Below are positions 1 to 12,780 of a stretch of 64,000 nt of DNA, one piece after another; within the stretch, counting starts at the first letter, position 1; every line of letters begins with the position of its first letter. The DNA is from Primula veris (taxonomy: Eukaryota; Streptophyta; Magnoliopsida; Ericales; Primulaceae): NCBI GenBank assembly GCA_963682055.1, contig OY821740.1, positions 47,574,795 through 47,638,794 on the forward strand, read 5' to 3'. The notes under the pieces are model-generated. The model ran no database searches. It was given only the letters and a program-made list of their open reading frames with translations, and had not been told where the DNA came from. The position numbers and the translations under genes are program-made.

Positions 1-139
1 CTCTTTGTTATACTAAAGACGCAACAATGAGTTTGTTAGCTTATACTTTACCTGATTTATCATTCCCAATGTCAGAACTTGTAATGGTATATTAACTACT
101 TGGTTTTATTTCATTTACGTTACTAGAAATTTTGGGAAG
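1..139 (+). other. 3' end of an intron of the pfkB gene
   Basis: T-rich sequence without coding character that ends in the acceptor used by the exon at 140. The upstream exon with the start codon and any targeting peptide is outside the window. Confidence 0.6.
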
Positions 140-3100
140 CTGGTGGGAATTGTAACATGGCTATAGCAGCAGCAAGGCTGGGACTATGCTGTAGCACAAT
201 TGGTCATGTGGGTGATGAAATTTATGGACAATTCCTCTTAGATGTGCTTAATGATGAAGGAATAAATATGGTGGGGATGAGTGAGAAGAACAATGTCGAA
301 ATTTTTACTGTTGCCTATGAAACTCTTTTGTGCTGGGTTTTGGTGGATCCTTTGCAAAGACATAGTTTTTGCAGGTTTATCATAGCTTTTGTTCTTAGTT
401 CTTTTCATATGTTATGCCAAAATGGGTACTAACAATTTTGGTCACTAATGTATCATTGTATTTCGATTTTGTACACCAGCCTATAAAAGGGAAAATTTAG
501 TACTCTTAACCTAATATTTCTTTTTGGTACTGTACAGTACACAAGAAAACAACACAAAAAGATTTGAAATAGGGAAAATTCGATAGAAATAGTGTACAAG
601 AGGTAAAAAAAGAAGTGATAACATCGAGAACAATATATTTGGAATTTGGATTCACTATAGCACTTACATCAACGTTGAGTAGATTGTTTTTGTAGTGATG
701 TAACCCAGATATTTAAAACTGAAGAAAACATAAAATAACAAAATGTAGAGCAATCCATTCATATTAAGATCACAAACAAAATTTACATTTGACAGATGAA
801 ATTTCTGAAATCCGCCAGGAAAAGTAGAGAATAGGAGGAAAAAAAGGAGAGAAGTCTTGAATCAAATGAGAAAGATAAAGAAAAAGGTGATAGAGAGAAA
901 TTGCTGAAAAACTTTTCCTTTTGTTACAAAAATTTGCCCAAACATGCCCATCACACCTTGATGTACCGTAATAACTGCCTATCACCACCAGTAAATTTTT
1001 GTTATTTTTAGGAACCTTGCTTAATGGTTTTTTTTCTTAAGGCTTGTATGATTGCAGATATTAAGCAAATAAGCTGGATTTTTTTACTTCAGAAAACAGC
1101 TAGCTTCATCTAGCTTAAAGCGTCTAGCTTATTCTGGTCATAGACAAAAGCTAAGCTTTTAAGCTGGTAAATTAAATGCAGTTCAGCTTAGAAGCGAAAA
1201 TCTGCAACCAAAGAAGGGTTTAAAATCACATACTTATGCCAAAATGAGATGTATTAGATTATCTTTTTTATCTTTCAGTCGAGCTGATTTCAGCAAAGAT
1301 CCTGCCTACTGCTGGATAAATAAGTTGACAAGTGGAGTAAAGACAGTAATAAAGAAATCAAAGGTCCTTTTTTGCAATGGGTATGCCTTTGATGAACTTT
1401 CCCCTGGTTTAATCATCTCAGCTTTGGAATATGCTGTAGAAGTAAACACAGCTGTCTTTTTTGACCCTGGGCCGAAGGGGAAAAGCCTTTCCAAGGGAAC
1501 AATTGAAGAAAAAAACGCATTTGATAACCTAATGAGGTTGAGCGATGTTCTTCTTTTAACTTCTGAGGAGGTTTGGCTCGTAACTTATCTTTTATACTTC
1601 TTCTCTGCTATTATAGGTTCTTTTATCTGAATATTTTACTTAACTAAGGGTTTTTTTTGTCCATTTTAATTCGGCTATTAAAATGTGCTAAATACTTGTT
1701 TTATTACTTTGCCCTGCCTGTGTTTATATATCAACTAGATGAATGTCTCAACTCTCACATCTGTTCTTGAATGTGTGCCTTCTTAATTGGCCAACCTGGC
1801 CTCATGATTCAGAATTCTTTTAAATTGACCATTTTTATCTCCACTAGTAGAAAAGCTTCCTATTTGGGCATTTATTATATTTCTAACTGTTATCTGTTAT
1901 AGAAAATTCTTTCTCTACCTTTAGAACTTACGAAGATATTCTGAAATTTTGTCAAACTTGGAACACATCTAGACTTTGATTTTATCTTCAATGAATACTT
2001 TTTAGCTAATTCCTGTTGTATTTCTTCATCCCTTCCAGTAAGCTTACCAAGGCTTCTGTGAAATTTACTCGCTGTTTTGCAATTTTAAGCAGAATTGCGA
2101 TTTGCAATTAAGAATTAATGTAGGATCCAAATTGTTGATTCTTTTTGCGGGCTTCGTTCTTTTAATTTTCGTACTTATCTGTAAGTAAGACAACAATGTG
2201 GGAAGTGCTTGCTTTGAATGTTGGCAATTCTCTGTTTAGTTCCTCATTTGAAATGAGCTGTGTATATCTTGTTATGTGCTAGGCTGAGGAATTAACTGGA
2301 ATGGACAACCCAGTGCTAGCCGGAAAAGAGTTATTGAGGAAAGGATTAAGGACAAAATGGGTGATAATTAAAATGGGTGCAAAGGGTTCTGTTTTGATCA
2401 CAATGTCAAGTATATCATGTGCGCCTGCATTCAAGGTATATCCTCTGCTCTAGTAGTTTTGGACTCGGTAGAACTTTTGTATTTCCCACTATCTTTACTT
2501 TCTTGCTAATATTAGGGACCTTTGTAGTATGTAGTGTTCTTATTTGACATTATCTTTGCTTCATCATTTGTCTTTGTTTTGAGGGTTAAGTACATTTTTG
2601 TATATACTAATTTTTCATCAGTTTTTGGTGCTTGTATACCAACTAGCAAAAATTAGCAATTAGCACCCCAATATTTTTGTATACTGTCCAAAAAAAGGTA
2701 AGGCTGGGGAAGAAAATAGAAAAATGTAATAGAACAGTGTACAAACTATAAGAAACATGATAGAATAGTATGTAAATTTTTTTGTAAAAACCCAAATATG
2801 ACATGTTTAGTGTAAATTTAACTCTTCTTTTTTGTTTGGACTTTGGAGGTGGAGTGAATTCTAATATGTCACAATAATAGGTGAACGTGATGGACACTGT
2901 TGGGTGTGGAGATAGTTTTGTAGCTGCTATTGCATTTGCTTATATACATAACATGCCTCTGGTATATGCATTGACAATTGCCAACGCCGTGGGTGCTGCA
3001 ACTGCAATGGGATCTGGTGCTGGCAGGAATGTCGCAAATCTAAAAAAAGTCATACAGCTAATGAAGGATTCGAATCTTAACGAAGATATTGAATTTTGGA

Positions 3101-3264
3101 AAAAATTAATCGATGATTGTGATGCAGAGGAAATAACCCTTTTATCGAGAATGATATTAAATGGAAACAACAGTAAGTTAAATTGTGTCCCCTTAACAAA
3201 GGTGGTCTCCGAAATGCTTCCTAAGCTCAAGTCGACACGGGTAAATGAGATATTGCAATCTTGA
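140..3264 (+). CDS. pfkB-family carbohydrate kinase, 3' portion (four exons; 5' end outside window)
   Basis: Four exons join in frame: 140-374, 1279-1570, 2283-2435 and 2881-3264 (TGA stop). Every junction has AG acceptors and GT donors, and phases match (first exon enters with one base owed). About 354 residues are present; the start lies upstream of base 1. Seen: an AGGNCNMAIAAARLGL-type N-terminal pfkB motif, the YETLLCWVLVDP strand region, FFDPGP, and the C-terminal pfkB signature DTVGCGDSF near the start of the last exon. In this family the GxGD aspartate is the catalytic base and the neighbouring glycines form the anion hole. Known of the family: it phosphorylates sugars or nucleosides with ATP; plant members include fructokinases and chloroplast fructokinase-like proteins. 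This copy resembles the plant pfkB-like group of unassigned substrate rather than classic cytosolic fructokinase (my impression, no alignment). No lesions were seen, so it is probably functional. Confidence 0.88.
427..700. repeat. Interspersed repeat, copy 1 (pfkB intron)
   Basis: This intron segment has phrases such as atttcgattttgtacacca, followed by a stretch about 'ttagtac'. Related phrases recur at 2588-2880, 7858-8215 and 9605-9915. The copies are diverged and their exact ends are not visible. No clear terminal inverted repeat or target duplication was found, so the class is unknown. Confidence 0.4.
1040..1205. repeat. AGCTT-rich MITE-like insertion in pfkB intron
   Basis: Dense AAGCT/AGCTT motifs in both orientations (agctggattt, ctagcttaaag, gctaagcttttaagctgg) just upstream of the exon at 1279 suggest a small foldback element. 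Ends and target-site duplication are not resolved. Confidence 0.35.
2588..2880. repeat. Interspersed repeat, copy 2 (pfkB intron)
   Basis: Fills most of the last intron of the pfkB gene up to the acceptor at 2880. It shares 'taagtacatttttgta', 'taccaactag' and 'agcaattagcac' with the copies in the NADKc-type gene. Diverged; class unknown. Confidence 0.45.
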
Positions 3265-5204
3265 TTATCGATCACAGATTGTTCATATATTTCTCTTGAA
3301 ATTACATTGCCTTAAAGTGTAGTCATAGAACTCAGGAACTGCCTAAGAGAGTATTGGGGTATTATTTGAGGGAGTTGTGAGTATAGATTTATTGTTAGCA
3401 TTGTGTATTGATTATAGTGGTATTTTTTGGTAGCGAGGAATTGGTTGTTATGTAAGGTATTTGGGTTGGCATCATTTTCTTCTTGGATTTCTAGAGAGCT
3501 GTGTTTCTCATCCCCGTGCTAATTCGGATGTAACATAAATTTTGCCTTATATTTGATATTTACTGCGCTTCACGGAGAAAATTGAGTTGATTTGACGTGT
3601 TAACAAGTTGTGTACTATTTTGTCTGCCTGTTTGCATTTACTCTGAACGATAAATGTTTTTCATGCTAAATATCAATGATCAAGGAAAAGCCAAAACTTT
3701 ATCTTACAAAATGGATTTTTACTTATTAGTGTGCAAAGTTAAACGGCAGTTGTGTGTTCTTTCGGGCCTTGGCGTATAAACTTGTTCACATGTAAATTAA
3801 TGGGACATAATATGTCAATACAATCATATACGAGTCATTGAACAAATCAAATCCTATTGAGATACAATCTACCAACACGAAAAGATTACGCTAGTAATAA
3901 AGTTTTTGTTTGAACTGTTATTTTAAGTATACAATAAAAGCTCAACAAGCTGTTCAAGTCCAATAATCCAATAGCAAAGCAAATTTTTAAGCAATGTACC
4001 ATACAAAAAACGATCCTAAAAAGTAAAACATATATATCACATTAACCATGAGTTACAGTGTTACATGTCATCGTAACAGCATATTAGAAAGAATTGCTTT
4101 CGTTGCAAATATTTACTAGTTTTGCCGTTATCAGAAGAAAATTCTTTCACATTTTTCGTAAGCGTATTTACAACAATGATGTGGGAGTTACAGCCTAACA
4201 ATAAAAGTCGCGCAGGGTTGTCCCTAGTGTAAGGCGAAAGCGAAACATACAGTGCAAGGAAATCCTTCCAAACACATTTCGAGGTTTCAGCAAATCTGCT
4301 TTTTGGGTAATGCTGAACCAAACACATGTCGAGGTTTCAGCAAAATGGAAAAACGAAAAAATCATACTGTGTTAAAAAGTTGATATTATGGTAAGCTTGA
4401 TGCTCAAGTTTGGCATCGCGTTAAGAACTACAATATTGGCCCTCGTTGACAAAGGTTCTCTACTTCCAGCCCTCCTTTATTATAGTGGGAAGCAAAGAAC
4501 TGATACTAAACTACAGAATAAATACACAAAGTCAATACATATATATGTGTACGTTGGAAGCAAAGTCAGGCCTCATATACCTTTTGAACTTTATCCAAGA
4601 AGCAACAAATTATAAGTCATAAAAGGAAAAAGGAAACTAGAAAGTTATTCATTTATAACGTGTCCAGCGATATAAACAGTTTACCCTTAAAAAAAATGAA
4701 AACGCAGTTGTTCTATGTTTCGAACACAGTAAATATGAATAATCAAATGAACAGAAAAGATAATTTTATTTCCTAAGCAAATGAAAAGTTATGCTGAACT
4801 TTTTGAGCAAAAGAAAATCCGATTAGAGAATGTGGTAGTGATGAAAGATTAAAACCATCTGATTGATGGTGTAGAAAGTGGACAAAGAATCGTTTTTGTA
4901 CCTTTTCTTTTTGGAATGAAACAAACAAGGTACAAAATAGCATAAAAAGCCGCAAAATATTATGCATCACAAAAAAAATCTAAATCTCTCTCCCTCTACC
5001 AAATGTTAAGGTGAATGTTGTCTGGCTCGAAATCATTCTGAAAAACTAGTAACCCAATCTGAATGATGTCGGACCAGACTTCATTCCCCTCAACATTGAA
5101 CTGACGGGATAGAGATTATAAAATTGGAAAAAACGACAGTATGATGATGAAAAGATAATTTTACTCATGTTTAGAAACTAAAGAGCTTTGTTTCCTCATT
5201 GCAG
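3265..5204. other. Intergenic region between pfkB and NAD kinase genes
   Basis: Begins with the likely 3' UTR of the pfkB gene (to about 3560). The only structure I see is a roughly 27-bp direct duplication (4268-4294 and 4318-4345, offset 50 bp; core tcgaggtttcagcaaa). An 88-codon minus-strand reading frame over 4061-4327 contains this duplication; I do not recognise its product and do not call it a gene. The rest is AT-rich without detectable genes. Confidence 0.5.
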
Positions 5205-5392
5205 GTCAATTTCAAAATGCATCAATATACCATGTCATTACGAATTCAATGAGCTAATTTGGAATATGGGAGAAAATGGTTACGTTACCTATGGCTATAA
5301 ATCAGCATGTATTAAACACATGCCTTTTTTAGCTTGGTTCAGGTCGAAAACAATTCCAAAGGTCCAAACTCCAAAGCATCTGTCAACTAAAG
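5205..5392 (+). other. Candidate leader or alternative first exon of the NAD kinase gene
   Basis: A 188-bp block preceded by a pyrimidine-rich acceptor (tttcctcattgcag) and followed by a consensus donor (ag|gtaagt). Spliced to the acceptor ending at 6117 it would be untranslated leader, because an in-frame TAG follows. Spliced instead to the alternative acceptor ending at 6131 it reads open and in frame into the NAD kinase ATG at 6137. That would add an N-terminal extension starting at an internal ATG (MGENGYVTYGYK...). The extension is not a family feature I know, so a 5' UTR exon is the more cautious reading. Confidence 0.4.
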
Positions 5393-6136
5393 GTAAGTTA
5401 TTTAGAATCAATTAATATTATAGAATGTTATATAGGTATGGTTTCTAACTACTGTACATGACAAGAGCTAGCTTCATTTTACTGGAGTATTTTACAACGC
5501 CAATTGAAATTACTGGTGTCCCAACATTTGTCACACAATGTATAAAAAAATACAGTATAATTTTTTGTAAATATGACGTGGCAGAATCTTATTGATTAGA
5601 AATAAGATAAAAAAATAATGTATAACTTTGTGTACGCATAATTTTTTGAAAAGAAAATAAAATATTCCTCAGATGAATTGCATATGTATTGCACAAAACT
5701 ACAAACCTTGTTTTGTAGTACTTGACACCTGTACTTACTATTTATAGATTCCAGTTGTCATATTTTAATTTGCTATTTTAAGATGGAAAGCTGAAAGAAA
5801 TAAATTAAAAAAAATAAAGCCAACATAAGCCATCCATCAAACTGCTATCAGAACCCAAAACAAACATCACGATTTACCTGCAGATGCAACAATATTCATT
5901 ACATTCAGAAAAGTGTTGACCCTGTCAAATGCTAATTTCAGAATACAGAAAAAAAAAAACTAATCTAGCATCTAGTTCTTGTATGTATAACCCAAGGCAT
6001 GCTGAATGTTAATCCTCTAATCATCCTCACACAAGGCATGCAAAACGGTAAATAAATTGTCTTACAAAAAATTTCATTTACATTACCTGTGAATCTTTTC
6101 CCCCTTATCTCTTTTAGAATTCTCTCTCTAGATTAC

Positions 6137-9100
6137 ATGGGCAGCACCGGGAATCCAACCTACACACAGATCGTTGTAGCCTCGTCAATTGGATTGATTA
6201 TCGCTGCGGCTATAAATTTTCGCCTTAAAAATACAAGATTTCAGAAGAATGTTCCTCATATGAAAATCTCAGATGCTGGACATGTCCCTAAGCTTGAAAG
6301 GTTTTCACATTATGTAGGTAAGTTTTTGTGATCCATCATCCTCAATGCCCACAAAATTTTATTAAAAAATTCGTTATCTCTTAAAAATGATATTCCAGAT
6401 CGAGCATGAAGTATCTGACAAAATAATAACGACGTTATACCTTGACGGTGACGTTCTCACATTATGCATTGTGCAAATGTATTTTCTCAAGTGACCAATA
6501 ATAAGTAGGCACCACTCACCTGAATGAGAATGTTGCATGGAGTGTTGTTCCATGGACTGTTCTAATCAAACTCAAAAAATATAAAAGATAAGATAATGAC
6601 GATATAACGTGCTCCTAACATTATGGTAATAATAACCATATAGGTTATAACTTATAACACGACTGAAATTTCATTCGAAGAGCCAAGAAATTTTCTGGGC
6701 TGTGAAATTTTTGGGTGCGTAACATTTCTCTTAAATGGAATGATACTCAAAAGCTCAAATGCATATAAGAAGTGACACAAAATTTATGACTGTGCGTCTT
6801 CCTTCACCAATAAGCTAATGATTAAAACCAGGGGCGAAACCAGGATCGCATCTGGGAGAGGCTGAATTTCATTTATTACTGTTATTCTTATTATGAGAGG
6901 CTAAAGTGCTAGGTACTTTTAACTAGTATAAATGGGAATAAAAAATTGTAGAAATGGATCCTTGTGTCACCCCTAAATCCTCTCCTGACAAAAAGCTCAC
7001 TTTTGTGAGAAAACTTGATGCAAAATCCTTATCATGTTTAATTTCTCTCTCCTCTTTCTCTGTCTGGTTGCAGCTAGGCAGATGGGTTTCAAGGATAAAA
7101 GTGAATGCCTTCATCTATGCAAGTTAGCTTCAGATTACATCACAACATCTGAAGGGTGTGAGGAGAACATATACTCATTTTTTGCAGATGAGCCAGATGC
7201 AGACTCATTGTTCATAAAACTTGTAGAAGAATTTGAAAGGTGTACTCTCAGCTACTTTGCATATCATTGGGGCCAAGCGCATCATATGATCAGTCAGGTA
7301 CTCGCTTTTATTCAGGAAAATGTTAATTGGAAAGATATATTTCAGAGAATGTATATTCTGAAGGTTTAAAATCCAGCCTTTACAATTATATTTTGGCTGC
7401 TGCTTTCAACAACAAAAAAACTGGACCTTTTGAGGTTGAGAAAAAGTTGGTTTCTTCTCCGTATTTAAAACTTTTAGCTTTGTCAGGGAAAAACCAAAAA
7501 ATAAAATCAATTTTAAACTAACCAAGCAAAAGCAATGCAACTTTAAAAAAGTAGCTTAAAACTCAACCAAACAAGCCGATATATATGGTTTGCAAACGAA
7601 GGATCATGCAAGTATGCTGAAACAATGAGTAATGGACCAGGTATTGGCTACTGAATATGAGCCAAAACAGAAGCTCAAGCACATTGTCATGGCAGCAACT
7701 AGGTAAGACCCATACTTACTCCCATTACTACTTTGGAGTACGTTATTCCCAAACAACGCATACTTGGAAAAATCTATTGCTAGGAATCGACAATACCTTG
7801 TGTACGAGGTTTGCAAATCTCAATTATTAGCTACATTCCATAATGGTAGTTGAAAAGGGGTAACTTAAAAGTTTTCTACACCAGCGTATTAATCATATAT
7901 CGATTTCGTACATCCATCTACCAAAAGTAGCAATTAGTACACTATCGTTACAATTCCTCATGATTTAGCACACTTTTGTCAAAGGTAGGGGTAATAAATA
8001 GTTACAAAAGTGCAATATTTAATACACAACTCGAGTCTCTATCATGTTTTCTTCACTACTGCCTATCATGTCACACTTTTTACGTTCTACTCCCCGATCT
8101 ATGGATATTTTTTCCTATTCAGTATACAAAATTGGAAAATAAATTATTAGGTTGAGGTACCACTTGCTAGTTTATGTAGGTTAAAGTAAAGCATCAAAAT
8201 CTGGTGATACACTGCCTACAAAACTGTAATTAACCCCGTGGAAAATAATGGTGCACTGGCTTGAAAAAAACACTTCTAAAAGCACACACTAAGTATTTGG
8301 TAAAATAAAAAATAAAAAATCACTGTTTATGTACATAGAAATTCATCTGCTATTTGTTCTGTGTATACACAGGGAACAAAGATTTGAGAGGTTGACGAAG
8401 AACCTGAAGGTGGCTAGAGTATTCACGACACTGTTGGAAGAGATGAAAGCGATTGGGCTTGCGCAGCCTGATGATGGCTCAGAATGCACGGACGTGATGG
8501 CTCCGGTTGACCACAAAGATAGGAGCCCCGTTCTTCTCTTCATGGGTGGTGGCATGGGAGCTGGCAAAAGTACAGTGCTTAAGGAAATTCTCAAAGAGTA
8601 AGTTTTCTTCTTCTTTTTTAGCTTGTTTGGTCTTATATTGTAATTATAAAAGTTTATTAAGAGTCTAAAAGGTGAAAAAAATAATTATTAGATAATTTCA
8701 TTAGTGTCTTTGGTAAAAAAAAAAAGGGGGTAAATTTTACATATTTTGCTAGAAATTATAAACAAGTAATTTTTTTTGGGTTGAGCCAAACACACATTTT
8801 AGTAAGAAGGTAAATTAAAATAGTATAAAACAATATGGTTTTTAAGGTTTTAATAAAAAAGGCAGATTCCAAGATTTTTCTCCAAAACTTATTTTTTGAA
8901 AATAGGGTTTTCTATGACATTTCTGATTCTCATTAAAATAATAAAATTTTGAGGATTAGTTGACTTCTATGACATTTCGTAAGAATGTACTAGGAGAAAA
9001 ATAAACAGAAAATATTTGTCAATAAAGTGTGGTGTCTGGGGAAAAATAACAGAAAATGTTAAATCAACCAGGGTCCAAATCCATGGTTGGTTTTTTGTGA

Positions 9101-12100
9101 ATAAGACGTTAACATTCAAGTTCTTGGAGAACAAAATACTGAATTTACTTCTCAAAGAAGTGTGGTGGAACCAGAAAAATTAACAGAAAACATTTTACCC
9201 CACCGCGATCAAAATTCTGACAATACCACTGCTCTAAGTAGTTCCTATCTTGAATGGGTGACATCAGGATTCACCGTCAGAAAACAAGAGTAAATGAATT
9301 TTTCTTTGTCACAAGAGTAAATGTTGGTTAAGAGCATACGTAACCTTCTTTTTTTCTAAGACAAAACAAGAACAATATGTGGATGGGTTTTATTATCTGA
9401 AATACGTGTACAGGCCATTCTGGGCAGGAGCAGCAGGGAATGCGGTGATAATAGAAGCGGATGCCTTCAAAGAGTCGGATGTGATCTACAAAGCCCTCAG
9501 CTCTAGGGGTCATCATGACATGCTTCAAACAGCTGAACTGGTAATCATTAACACTTTTATAAAAATAAGTAAAAAAATCAATTTAAACAGGATCATTTAA
9601 AAATCGGGTTAGTTACATTTTTGTACACTATAATTTCACTACATTTCAATTTTGTACGTCAACCAACTAAAAGTATCAACGAATATAATAGCATTACATT
9701 TCTTGACGATTTTAGTACATTTGGTGTGCGAAATTGGAGAAAATAACATAAAGGGTACATAAAAGTTACAAAATATAAAATTAGACCCTGTTCTAACATG
9801 TCTTCATTTCTTTATTGTACAGTATTCAATAACGTTTTTCCTATTTTAGTCCAATATTCACATACATTTTTTTTAATGATTTTAGCCTACGATTTATGGT
9901 TGTTTTCCTACCTAGCAAGCTAAGTTCGTCAAGAAATGTAACTTTACTATGGATGCTATTTCGCATGGGTTAATGAACAAAATAGATAACTGTAATTCTC
10001 CCATAAAATGCCATAATGAAGTTTTGGGAAAACAAATAAAATAATCTCATAGAATAATCCAAACAGGTGCACCAGTCATCGACAGATGCAGCTTCATCTT
10101 TACTGGTAACAGCACTGAATGAAGGGAGAGATGTAATAATGGACGGGACCCTTTCGTGGGTCCCATTTGTGGTACAAACAATAACCATGGCTAGAAACGT
10201 TCATCGCCGAAGATATCGTATGGGAGCTGGTTATAAGGTTTGTGAAGATGGGACTATTATAGAGAATTATTGGGAACAACTTGAAGAAGAGAGAGAACAA
10301 GATGGAAACAAGAGGAGAAGGCCTTACAGGATTGAGCTGGTTGGAGTTGTTTGTGATGCTTATTTAGCTGTTATCAGAGGCATAAGGTACTCTTTTTCTT
10401 TTCCAACGAAACTTCTGCATTAAGATAAAAATTAGACAATTCTGACAAACATTTACAGAAAAGACAGAAAGACACAAAGTGCAAATGAAGAGCAATCTTG
10501 AGAGACTATAGGCAAATGGAATAAGTTTTTTTATAGTAAATCTTCGAAACCCAAAATGAAAACTTCTGAGAAAAGACTCTCAAGTATAGAACTGTCTCTT
10601 TAAGGTTCTCAAAAGATAACAAATCTGTTGTGTTTTTAAAATTTGAGGAAACACAAATCAATCATTTGAAATAATTTCTTCAGAATAGTTTTCTGGGGTC
10701 AATTAGTCAAAGTAGAAATATAAAACTTAAAGGAGGCTGAGTAAAAAACTTGAAAATTTCAAGAAGAAAAGGACTGTGAAGGCACTACTTTACAATTGGA
10801 TAGGTTTTCTCGAGAGACTACATGCTAATCCATAAGATTTCCAAAGAGGAAAGGGAAACATTTAAGTTTAGAAAGGAGTTCGAAAAATAAAACTTAGTTC
10901 TTATATGACTCTCAAGATTATATATCTATATACGTTCTCTAATCTAATGAAAACTCAGATGCTCAACCAAAATAGTTTCTTGAAAACAGGCATTTGCACT
11001 GGAAAACAAAGCTATAAAAAGGCTTTGTGCAAAATACAGAAAACCTGAATGAAATAGGAAATAGCATGCCTGGCTTACCATATTTACTGTTTCTGACGTT
11101 CTGTGACTGTAATTCTGTACGTATGAATGACGAAACAGAGTAATAAGTTCATAAATTGATTGCCTTGTAACCTTGCTATTTGTCACAACAGGAGAGCTAT
11201 CATCTGCAGAAGAGCTGTGAGGGTGAAATCACAGTTAACGTCACACAAGAGGTTTGCAAATGCATTCACAACATATTGTCACTTAGTAGACAATGCCAGG
11301 CTTTACTGCACCAATGCTCTCGAAGGCCCACCCAAGGTACATATCTCTTTCTTAATATTTCCTTGGTTATCTTGAAACATGGTAGTAGAAAAATAAAAGC
11401 AAAAATAAATAATAATAAGCAACAAAATTTCAAGTTTTGGTAGGCTACATTTGATAAGGATGAATGAAATTGGATCCAACAAATTTTTTTATTTTATTTT
11501 TGGTATATGAAGCTAGAAATTTCCTATTGCTCATTAAGTAGGATTGAGCTTTTCTAGCCTTTGGCTACCTTGTTCTTTCAAGCTACGTTTTTCCTTCCTT
11601 CCCATTCACTGGAACTCATCTCTTTAAAACTTCATTCTAAGGACTGTTTTTAACCACAATAGTCTTTCAGTTCATACTTCACTGTTTAACAGTCCAGGTT
11701 TTCAGTACAGATCAAAGCTGGGTTTTGGTCTGCTAAAACTACAAAAAACACAATACTTTCAATAGTTGCTAACCTCAAGTTTTATCGTAACCAAATTACA
11801 AAATGAAGTTACTTTACAATGAATCTTTGTTTGGAAAAATCTTTTTTATTATATGTATTTTCATGATATCTATGAATTGCAAGCAACCAAATTAAGTTCT
11901 GACACCAGTCACTTGAAGAACTAGAAATTTGTACTGAATAAGTTTTCTCCGTTACGCATTATCTTGCTTGCATAGATATTTAAGTGACGGGATTCTGATT
12001 TGGCAAAATTTTGAATTTAAAGATGATAGGATGGAAGGACAGAGACAAGACATTACTGGTTGATCCAGATGAGATAAATTGTTTGAAGAGGGTAGGCACA

Positions 12101-12262
12101 TTGAACGAAGGTGCTGACTCCATCTATGAACTTTACAAAAAACCAAATCCAGCTTTAATATCCGGATCGGTTTGGAAAGACATTGTTATGTCACCTTCAA
12201 GGTTGAACATTCAACAAGAATTAAAGTATTCGATCCAGAAAATAGAAAGACACAAGGCATAG
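6137..12262 (+). CDS. NADKc: Calmodulin-dependent NAD kinase, NADKc type (P-loop kinase with zeta-like fold), eight exons
   Basis: Exons 6137-6317, 7074-7297, 7641-7702, 8373-8597, 9414-9540, 10067-10386, 11192-11336 and 12023-12262 join in phase with GT-AG borders to give 507 residues. The 62-bp third exon supplies VLATEYEPKQKLKHIVMAATR. Seen: an N-terminal hydrophobic segment at about residues 9-26, fitting a membrane anchor; a long helical region with a basic stretch (RFERLTKNLKVARVF, about 159-173) that could contribute to calmodulin binding; Walker A GGGMGAGKS at 214-222; EADAF (about 245-249); and MDGT (about 298-301). Established: the Arabidopsis homologue makes NADP+ from NAD+ when Ca2+/calmodulin binds, sits at the mitochondrial periphery and supports the elicitor-triggered oxidative burst. 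The domain is catalogued as zeta-toxin-like, but here it is a kinase fold and not a toxin. No lesions seen. Confidence 0.9.
7858..8215. repeat. Interspersed repeat, copy 3 (NAD kinase intron 3)
   Basis: Contains 'atcgatttcgtacatcca', 'ctaccaaaagtagcaattag' and 'tagcacacttttgtc', matching the phrase order of the copies at 427, 2588 and 9605. Boundaries are approximate. Confidence 0.45.
8600..9413. other. NAD kinase intron 4 (between exons 8373-8597 and 9414-9540)
   Basis: 816-bp AT-rich intron. A possible short MITE lies at about 8622-8790, where 'cttgtttggtc' on the left faces 'gagccaaacac' on the right. Phrases such as 'taacagaaaa' and 'gtgtggtg' recur within 8990-9200, suggesting local duplication. 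Nothing coding. Confidence 0.35.
9605..9915. repeat. Interspersed repeat, copy 4 (NAD kinase intron 5)
   Basis: Starts 'gttagttacatttttgtaca' and continues with 'atttcaattttgtacg' and 'aactaaaagta', the same phrase order as copies 1-3. Fills much of intron 5. Confidence 0.45.
10387..11191. other. NAD kinase intron 6
   Basis: 805-bp intron between exons ending 10386 and starting 11192. Purine-rich, AT-rich, no repeats or coding potential recognised. Confidence 0.5.
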
Positions 12263-12780
12263 ACTGATAAAAAGTGCTTATCGACCTTAGGAGCATTTTC
12301 CAAAAGAGCACTAGGTCTCCAATTGTTCAATTATCCTTCAAATTTGTTGCAGTGCAAACGTAGTTTTCATGAGATCAAAAACGGGCGTAAAAAATTGGCA
12401 ATGAAGTATAAATCAGCAATCCTCTGTAATAAGTAGCTGTGACTATGTTCAGATAGCTATGCAGATGGATTGAAGTTGTGGTGAAAAATTGTATGTGTAC
12501 CGAATGAGAATCGAGAGAAGCAAGATATTTTTTTATACTGATGCATGTACATCACTTTGTACACTGCTAGAACAAAGCATTCATTTTTTGTTATAAATAT
12601 AATGATATAGAAGTGATTCGGACTAAGCACCAGTATGAACAGGATGCCAATATACATGTAACGCAGGGAATGTTTGAGTCACGAACAAAACAAGAATCCT
12701 ATATAACTGAATATGTCCGAGATAGTTGAAATGCATATATGACGTAAAAAAAATGTACGAAAGGAGGAAAAATTATGAGC
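12263..12780 (+). other. 3' UTR and downstream of the NAD kinase gene
   Basis: Follows the TAG stop at 12260-12262. AT-rich with no open frame resembling a gene; the polyadenylation site cannot be fixed by eye. Confidence 0.4.

Noticed and set aside
1306..1494. 62-codon minus-strand frame in pfkB exon
   Set aside because: Shadow of the plus-strand exon.
4061..4327. 88-codon minus-strand frame as a gene
   Set aside because: It spans a short direct duplication, has no recognised domain or splice partner, and may be a chance frame or gene fragment.
8373..11336. Zeta-toxin-type domain read as a toxin gene
   Set aside because: The complete protein, with membrane anchor and eight plant exons, matches the plant calmodulin-dependent NAD kinase. 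Only the kinase fold is shared.
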